A stretch of 64,000 nucleotides of DNA from Chloroflexota bacterium (GTDB lineage Bacteria > Chloroflexota > Anaerolineae > Anaerolineales > UBA11579), in the NCBI GenBank assembly GCA_013112575.1, contig JABFGG010000023.1:1-64000 (forward strand), written 5' to 3'. A model generated the notes under the pieces. It worked only from the letters and a program-made list of their open reading frames with translations. It ran no database searches and was not told the origin of the DNA. Shown here piece by piece: positions 58,929-64,000 of the stretch. The position numbers were made by a program, and so were the translations under genes. How positions within the stretch are numbered: position 1 is the first letter of the stretch; every line of letters begins with the position of its first letter.

Positions 58929-59261
58929 GTTTTCGGATTTACTTTTCGCAGGCGTTTCCGTCTTTTTAGCTTTGCTTTTGCTCTTTTTTGCTCCCTCTGA
59001 GCTGGCTTCGCTTTTGCCATTGGAACTGCTTTTGGCTTTATCGCCATCTTTTTCAGAGCCTGAACCGGTCACTCGTGAGGAGCTGCGGTGGTCTGTCACG
59101 TAAAAACCGGAGCCTTTAAACACCACCCGCGCTGGCTTGTAGACCTTGCGCAAGGCTAACTTACTGCAATTGGGACACTTCTTTAGCGCATCTTCGCTGA
59201 AGCTTTGCTGCGCGTCAAACTCGTGCTCGCATTCTTCACAGTGATAAGTGTAAACAGGCAT
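58926..59261 (-). CDS. FmdB-family zinc-ribbon protein
   Basis: The ATG at 59261 begins the typical MPVYTYHCEECEHEFD. The two CxxC pairs (CEEC and CPNC) form a zinc ribbon in the first 45 residues, followed by RVVFKGSGFYVTDH. The last 50 residues are a Lys/Ser-rich low-complexity tail. The 111-residue protein is a putative regulator of unknown target. Confidence 0.9.
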   Translation of the reverse strand: MPVYTYHCEECEHEFDAQQSFSEDALKKCPNCSKLALRKVYKPARVVFKGSGFYVTDHRSSSRVTGSGSEKDGDKAKSSSNGKSEASSEGAKKSKSKAKKTETPAKSKSEN

Positions 59262-59373
59262 CTTAAATAATTCGGCCAATTGGCTTGATATCGAAACGAT
59301 TCAAGATTATAGCGCGGCTGATAGGCCTTTGCAAGGCAGGCACTATGCTATGACGCACTTTTTATCGAAATTC

Positions 59374-59724
59374 TTATATTTTTGAGAGTTGGCTTAAGAT
59401 GAGATTCAGAATTGCCACAACACTCACTACCACTGCTGCCGGAATCATCAAGATGAACAACCATTGGATCTGGATCGACATGTAATCCTCAAAGCTGCAA
59501 CCCGAGACCCCATCCGTGAAGCCATAACAATTCCCATCGTATCCCGTCGCTGCTGAACCCAGCAAGATCCCACCCACGACGAATAACATCCCCAACATAA
59601 TTAGCAAACTAAGTACATATCTTCGAGCAGTAGTTAGTTGGGAATAGCGCAATAGTGCCAGGTAAGATAACACCCCCGCTAACCCTGTCCCAATTAATCC
59701 ACAACAATAAACTGAAGCCAACAT
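59374..59724 (-). CDS. Small membrane protein, unknown
   Basis: The 116 residues have about three membrane segments (7-28, 36-58, 88-112). A Cys-containing loop (GYDGNCYGFTDGVSGCSFED) lies between the second and third and is probably outside the cell with a disulfide. No family recognised. No clear ribosome site. Confidence 0.55.
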   Translation of the reverse strand: MLASVYCCGLIGTGLAGVLSYLALLRYSQLTTARRYVLSLLIMLGMLFVVGGILLGSAATGYDGNCYGFTDGVSGCSFEDYMSIQIQWLFILMIPAAVVVSVVAILNLILSQLSKI

Positions 59725-59826
59725 ATCACCAGTTTATAGACCTCGACATCGATTACAAAGCACTTGAGTGTGTAAGAAAACTAGAGCAAAATGCGTGATA
59801 AGTCCTTATGTCTCAAACATACTCGG

Positions 59827-59873
59827 TGTAGGGGCGAACGGCAACCTGAACACGGTTCAGGCGTTGCCCGTTG
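59827..59873. repeat. GTAGGGGC-type repeat with long imperfect hairpin
   Basis: gtaggggcgaacggcaac is followed by an inverted partner (gttcaggcgttgcccgtt). It is a diverged relative of the palindromes at 12013 and 58814, near the end of the YhaM-like gene. Confidence 0.5.
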
Positions 59874-59901
59874 AATTATTTCAGTCAGTTGGTGGTTTGG
59901 C

Positions 59902-60915
59902 TTATTCGTTCCTGCTGCGTTCTTCAATGCTCAGGTCATCATCCCCATCCCCCGCATACAACTGTCTCCCCAGCATGCGGTCATAAGCTGTCCAGCTTTC
60001 ACCCACTGGCCGCTTTGCCATCAAAGAGTCGAAGCGGTTGATCTGGGCGCTCATGTTTTCCACGTGGTGCAGGGCGATGGCTTCCAGGGTCATTGGGCGG
60101 CGTGGTGAGCCCCACTCGTGCCTGCCATGATGTGCCAACAGCATGTGGCGTAAACGCAGGGCCAGTTCCTCAGGGAAACTAGGTAGGCTTGCCAGCGCCC
60201 CGTTGAGCATCTCTTCCGCCAGCACGATGTGTCCGATCAGCCGACCCTCATCACTGTAATCGATGTCCATGCCCCAGGTGTATTCGCGTACTTTACCGAT
60301 GTCGTGCAGCAGCACCCCGCTGTACAGGAGGTCCGCATCGATCTGCGGGTAGATCTCCACCACGCGTTGTGTCAGGTAAAGTACTTCCAGGGTGTGTTCG
60401 AGCAGGCCACCCAAATAAGCATGGTGCACGCGTTTGGCGGCTGGGGCTTGCATGAAGCGCTGTAAGAAATTGGCATCTGTGAAGAATACGTCCACTAAGC
60501 TACGCAACTCGGCGTTGTCGATCCCATCAATGAAGCCCTGCACCTCAGCCATCATCTCATCCGGGTCGCGTTCGCTCCTTGGCAGCATGTCGCCCAGGTC
60601 GTATTCGTTGGTGTCGGCAGCCCGCACGCGGTTGATGCGGATCTGTACACGTTCTAGGTAAGTTTCCGTTTCGCCATCCACCTTCACGATATCCCCCGTC
60701 TTCAACTCTTCATTGGCCTGTTCTGCACCTTCCCATACACGTCCCACCATTTGGCCGCTGCGGTCGCTCAGGATCAGTGTCAGGTAATGGCCGCGTGAAG
60801 CGTCCCGGAAGGTTTCCAGTTGTTTATTGCGCAGCACGTAATATCCAATGAAACGTTCTCCAGGTTCCATCTGGCCCAAGAAAGGACCTTTTTCAGGATG
60901 CAGGGCTTCGCTCAT
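59902..60915 (-). CDS. YhaM-like 3'-5' exoribonuclease (OB + HD domains)
   Basis: The 337-residue protein has an OB-fold region (about 20-105: GYYVLRNKQLETF, YLTLILSDRSGQMVGRVWEG, GDIVKVDGETETY). An HD domain follows with HHAYLGGLLEHTLEVLYL, the LLHDIGKVREY metal box, LIGHIVLAEEML and MLLAHHGRHEWGSPR. It is the order seen in YhaM/CBF1-type nucleases that trim RNA. It ends 3 bases from the TPR gene stop-start region on the same strand, so the two may be cotranscribed. Confidence 0.9.
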   Translation of the reverse strand: MSEALHPEKGPFLGQMEPGERFIGYYVLRNKQLETFRDASRGHYLTLILSDRSGQMVGRVWEGAEQANEELKTGDIVKVDGETETYLERVQIRINRVRAADTNEYDLGDMLPRSERDPDEMMAEVQGFIDGIDNAELRSLVDVFFTDANFLQRFMQAPAAKRVHHAYLGGLLEHTLEVLYLTQRVVEIYPQIDADLLYSGVLLHDIGKVREYTWGMDIDYSDEGRLIGHIVLAEEMLNGALASLPSFPEELALRLRHMLLAHHGRHEWGSPRRPMTLEAIALHHVENMSAQINRFDSLMAKRPVGESWTAYDRMLGRQLYAGDGDDDLSIEERSRNE

Positions 60916-60918
60916 TGG

Positions 60919-62745
60919 TCAGGGTGTAGGGGTAGTGGTTGTCTCCGGCTTGTCAGCTTCTTCTTCCGCACCGGCAGTTGGCGAGGAAGTGATGATGGCG
61001 CCGCCGGTACCGGTAGCTAGTTTGGCGGCATTGAGCCAATCGGCGGGCACGGCTTCTTCGGGCAATTCAAGCAGCGCTTCCCAGTCATCCTGCGCCAGGT
61101 CGTTTTCCCCGATGGCGTCCAGGGCTGTGGCGTTCCAATAATGGAAGGCCGCTTTTTGTTCATCAGTCTCGGCCAGGGCACTTGTAGCGTTGATCTGCAA
61201 ATAGCCGGTTCTCTCGGCACCATCTTCTTCAAAGATCATGATGGCCCGTTCAAGGGCCGGCTCAAACCATTCAGGAAACACACGCACAGCGTTCTCGAAG
61301 TCCTCAAACGCCTGTTCGCTGTTGCCCACGATCTTGTTGGACAGGCCGCGATAATAGGTGGCCTCATACAGGTCATCGCTGTTCAACTCAAGCGCTTTAT
61401 CAAAAGAGAAGAGCGCATTCTCGTGCTCTTCGCGTCCCTGGTAGGCCAGACCGATCACGTACCAGGCCAGGCCGTTTTCATCGTCAAAGCTCAGGTAAGT
61501 CTCAAGCGGTTCCAGGGCTTCATCGATGAAACCGTTGCGATAAAGCGCGTCACCCAAAACCAGATATGTTTCGAGTTCAGTGACGTCGAGTTCGACGGAG
61601 GTCTGCGCTGCTTCCAATGCGCTTTCATCATCATCAAGCAGCAGCAACGCTTTGGCCTTGAGCAGGTACATGCGCGCTGAGTTTTGCGCTAGGTTTTCCG
61701 CGATATTGATGTCTTCCATGGCAAACTCGGGGTTGGCGCGGCCCAAACGATAATCAGCCCGCTCGATGTAGGCTTCTACCAGGTTGGGGTCGTTTTCAAT
61801 AGCAGAGTTGAGATCGGGGAGCACCTCGCCAAATTGCAGCAAGCCGATGTGTGCGCGAGCCTGTCCCCAATAACCTGCCCCAAAGTCCGGGTCGGCCAGC
61901 GTGGCGCGGGTGAAAGCATCCTGGGCGGCCAGGTAGTCTTCGAGTTGTAGGTTAGCCTCGCCAATGTAATAGTAAACGTCTGCCGTATCAGGCTGTGAAT
62001 CCAGGAATTGTTCGAAGAATTCGATGGCCTCTTCATATGCACCTGCTTCTAAAGCTGAAAGACCGGCGCGATAAGCCTCATTGCTGGGATGAGGGGTATT
62101 GACATAGAACGGTGTCGGTGTATAGGGGACTTCGAGGAAGCCGGCCAGCGTATCTGGTCTGTCAAAAGTGGGGGCTGGTGTGAAGTTTGGGTCTGTGGAC
62201 GTGGGCAAAAATGTCGGCGATGGTCCGGCTGTTTGCAAGGGGGCCAATGTGCGCGTGGGCTGTAATGAGAACGAGGGCAGCCCGGTGTCCCCAAAAATGT
62301 AAACTGCCAGTAAAGCTATGACAGCCAGGCCGACAAGACCTAATAAGGCACTACGGCCTCTGGGTCTGCGCCTGGCGCGTTTGGCTTTGCGCACTACCTC
62401 GGCTTTTTCCTGTTCTTCAATTACCTCACTGGGGGGTGGTGCTACTTCGGGGAGTTGCCATTTGCGCTGGCTGTCCGGCTTGACGGCAGTGATCTCTTCG
62501 GCTTGCAAGGCACCCAGCATGACCAGGCCGCGTTTGGCGGTATCGTTGTTGGGTTCCAGGCGCATCACGGTTTGGAGGCAATAGACGCGCTCCTTGGGTG
62601 ATTCCACCACGGCGCTCATGTAAAGCCAGTAATCGGGGTTCTTCTGGTCACTGCGCAGCAGCCGCGTAAACAGGTCGCGAGCGCGCCCGCGTTGTCCCCG
62701 CTCGGCGGCCTCAATGGCCTCTCGTAGCATTCGGTCGTCGGCCAT
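60919..62745 (-). CDS. TPR-repeat protein with one membrane helix
   Basis: The 608-residue protein opens with a cytoplasmic TPR-like pair (RGQRGRARDLFTRLLRSD, VYCLQTVMRLEPNNDTAKRG), a basic stretch (KAKRARRRPRGR) and a membrane helix at about 135-152 (LLGLVGLAVIALLAVYIFG). Outside are a Thr/Pro spacer and at least eight TPR units from about 230 to 575 (AYEEAIEFFEQFLDSQPDT, LAQDDWEALLELPEEAVP). It is likely a scaffold for protein contacts across the membrane. Partner unknown. Confidence 0.88.
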   Translation of the reverse strand: MADDRMLREAIEAAERGQRGRARDLFTRLLRSDQKNPDYWLYMSAVVESPKERVYCLQTVMRLEPNNDTAKRGLVMLGALQAEEITAVKPDSQRKWQLPEVAPPPSEVIEEQEKAEVVRKAKRARRRPRGRSALLGLVGLAVIALLAVYIFGDTGLPSFSLQPTRTLAPLQTAGPSPTFLPTSTDPNFTPAPTFDRPDTLAGFLEVPYTPTPFYVNTPHPSNEAYRAGLSALEAGAYEEAIEFFEQFLDSQPDTADVYYYIGEANLQLEDYLAAQDAFTRATLADPDFGAGYWGQARAHIGLLQFGEVLPDLNSAIENDPNLVEAYIERADYRLGRANPEFAMEDINIAENLAQNSARMYLLKAKALLLLDDDESALEAAQTSVELDVTELETYLVLGDALYRNGFIDEALEPLETYLSFDDENGLAWYVIGLAYQGREEHENALFSFDKALELNSDDLYEATYYRGLSNKIVGNSEQAFEDFENAVRVFPEWFEPALERAIMIFEEDGAERTGYLQINATSALAETDEQKAAFHYWNATALDAIGENDLAQDDWEALLELPEEAVPADWLNAAKLATGTGGAIITSSPTAGAEEEADKPETTTTPTP

Positions 62746-62798
62746 AAACTCCTGACGTTTTGAAGTGTAGCATAGGCTGTCCCGCCGTACAAGTCGTG

Positions 62799-62804
62799 TA
62801 TAAT
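62799..62804 (+). promoter_or_regulatory. -10 box of a leaderless LysM transcript
   Basis: A perfect TATAAT ends 6 bases before the GTG start at 62811. No ribosome site is present, which fits leaderless translation. Confidence 0.5.
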
Positions 62805-62810
62805 CCCGCC

Positions 62811-63788
62811 GTGTTCCGGCTGACAGGATTGAAAGTTTTTATACTTTTTGGGCTATTTGGCTTGCTTGCAGGCTGCGCAGAGGGCTTTGAGGCTGGCGGC
62901 ACAGCCACACCTGTGCCTACGGTGACCCTCCAACGTTTCCCCACCTCCACATTGCGGGAACCCCAGGCCCCCGGTGAGCAACCGGAACTGGAAGCCACCA
63001 CGCCGCCCCTGCCGACCCCCACACCCATCTTCTATACCGTGGTTGAGAACGATACCATGTTGGGCATTGCCGACCGTTATAACCTCGCGTTGGATGAGTT
63101 GTTGTCCGCCAACCCGGACGTGGACCCGCGCGCCATGTCGGTTGGCACAGAGCTGTTCATCCCGGTGGGGGATGTGGTGGAAAGCCCGGCTGCTTTACCC
63201 ACGCCCACGGCAGCCCCGGCACTGCTGGCTGAACCGGATTGTTATGCCACCATAGATGGGGGTTTGTGGTGTTTTGCCTTGGCAGAAAATGCTGGGGCGG
63301 GTGCCTTGGAGAACCTCAGCGCGATTTTGTATTTGTATGATGAAGATGGCAGTTTATTGCAAGACTATGGGGCCAGCGCACCCTTGAATCTCCTGGCACC
63401 TGGACAGCGCATGCCTTTAGCGGTGTTCATCGATGCGCCGCCGGAGGGCTGGGCCATTAGCCAGGCGCAGTTGGTCACGGCGCTGGGGGTGGCCAGTGAG
63501 GGGCGCTACCTGGAGACGCAATTGCAGGAAGTGATGGTGGAGATCAGCGGGGATGGTTTGAGCGCCGCCGTGCAGGGGGAGGTGCGGTTGGCGGACCGGG
63601 AGGCGACGGCCAACGTGGTGTGGGTGCTGGCGGTGGCTTATGATGCCGAGGGGAAAATTGTGGGGCTGCGGCGCTGGGAGTATGCTCGGGCTTTTCCGGG
63701 GGCTGAGGTGCTGCCTTTTGCGTTGCAGGTCTTCAGCCTGGGGGCGGGCATTGAGATGGTGGAGATCTTAGTGGAAGCTCGGCCTTGA
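62811..63788 (+). CDS. LysM lipoprotein
   Basis: I choose the GTG at 62811 because a lipoprotein signal starts there (VFRLTGLKVFILFGLFGLLA, lipobox LAGC) and a -10 box lies just before it. The 325 residues continue with a Pro/Thr spacer and one LysM domain (FYTVVENDTMLGIADRYNLA, DPRAMSVGTELFIPV). A longer Ig-like beta region with ALAENAGAGALENLSAILYL closes the protein. LysM binds N-acetylglucosamine polymers, so it probably holds to the cell wall or a glycan. It is divergent from the TPR gene. Confidence 0.85.
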   Translation: MFRLTGLKVFILFGLFGLLAGCAEGFEAGGTATPVPTVTLQRFPTSTLREPQAPGEQPELEATTPPLPTPTPIFYTVVENDTMLGIADRYNLALDELLSANPDVDPRAMSVGTELFIPVGDVVESPAALPTPTAAPALLAEPDCYATIDGGLWCFALAENAGAGALENLSAILYLYDEDGSLLQDYGASAPLNLLAPGQRMPLAVFIDAPPEGWAISQAQLVTALGVASEGRYLETQLQEVMVEISGDGLSAAVQGEVRLADREATANVVWVLAVAYDAEGKIVGLRRWEYARAFPGAEVLPFALQVFSLGAGIEMVEILVEARP

Positions 63789-63949
63789 CCAAACAGCTTT
63801 GCTGTTTGGTTTAAGAGTTTTCTGCGAAAACTCTACGCGCACTAGTTAACGGTCAAAGTTGTATTTGAGGTGGAGTTTGGCATCGCCAAACTCTAGAATC
63901 AAACGGCTATGCCGTTTGATAAATGTAGTTAATGTACCCTATGTAGGGT
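63789..63949 (+). repeat. Tandem array of five short perfect hairpins
   Basis: Five different palindromes follow the LysM stop codon at once: ccaaacagc ttt gctgtttgg (63789-63809), gagttttc tgc gaaaactc (63815-63833), gagtttggc atc gccaaactc (63873-63893), atcaaacggc tat gccgtttgat (63898-63920) and accctatgtagggt (63936-63949). Stems are 6-10 bp and loops 2-3 bases, but the sequences are unrelated. The last 50 bases of the window hold no gene. Confidence 0.85.
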
Positions 63950-64000
63950 TAAGCATGGTTTTGGCTGGCGGGTTTTTGGGCGAGTATACCCACACGACAA

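Noticed and set aside
63789..63949. CRISPR array
   Set aside because: The palindromes differ in sequence and spacing, and there is no direct repeat or cas gene.

Overview
The window looks like a chromosomal piece of a member of the phylum Chloroflexota, most likely the class Anaerolineae. This is an inference from gene content, since no rRNA or marker tree is available. Supporting signs are a very long multi-GAF histidine kinase, Pro/Thr-rich surface lipoproteins, an NBR1-type Ig-like lipoprotein, a heterodimeric-type lycopene cyclase fused in one chain, a T-box in front of pheS, and several promoters whose -10 box lies about 6 bases from the start codon. The core is moderately GC-rich. One 11.8 kb block (34138-45986) is clearly AT-rich and foreign.

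Layout. 1-360: a near-perfect 121-bp inverted repeat made from an Imm-5-like gene. 380-4306: T-box-controlled pheST on the minus strand. 4320-13933: GAF protein, PPIase lipoprotein, membrane-anchored molybdenum oxidoreductase, flavin reductase, a frameshifted zinc alcohol dehydrogenase and an ECF sigma factor, and a DUF2330 protein. 14009-20480: peroxiredoxin, infC-rpmI-rplT (infC apparently starting at ATA), amidohydrolase, M29 aminopeptidase, macro-domain protein and TrmH-type methyltransferase. 21791-33927: a minus-strand run of ten closely packed genes mixing signalling (DUF4388 protein, MglA-like GTPase, two response regulators, a degenerate GGDEF, a 1596-residue kinase) with lipid-type enzymes (two alpha/beta hydrolases, a V4R-like protein, a nucleotidyltransferase/left-handed-helix protein, and a homologue of cyanobacterial acyl-ACP reductase).

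34105-46351: tRNA-Asn with an integrated element. A 40-bp copy of the tRNA 3' end marks both borders. Inside are a tyrosine integrase, small DNA-binding proteins, an HUH rolling-circle Rep, a strongly folded putative origin, an HTH regulator with palindromic operators, and a cargo zone. The cargo zone contains duplicated modules (tRNA-like remnant, 228-residue membrane protein, shared 36-bp repeat), two beta-propeller-like lipoproteins and immunity-like proteins. Just outside the distal border lies the remnant of a second integrase, so the site has been used more than once.

47394-54876: two divergent carotenoid operons share a 12-bp inverted repeat that carries both -35 boxes. Together they encode GGPP synthase, phytoene synthase, phytoene desaturase, lycopene cyclase, a cytochrome P450, a glycosyltransferase and a PlsY-like acyltransferase. 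This is the full set expected for an acylated carotenoid glycoside of the thermozeaxanthin type. 54938-63788: assorted housekeeping genes (GNAT, DUF1801, DinB, PlsC-like, DUF2089, MazG, FmdB, YhaM-like, TPR protein, LysM lipoprotein). The window ends with a tandem array of five short perfect hairpins.

The two most promising undescribed systems are the GTPase/kinase/acyl-ACP-reductase operon and the HUH-Rep integrative element with repeat-bounded cargo modules.
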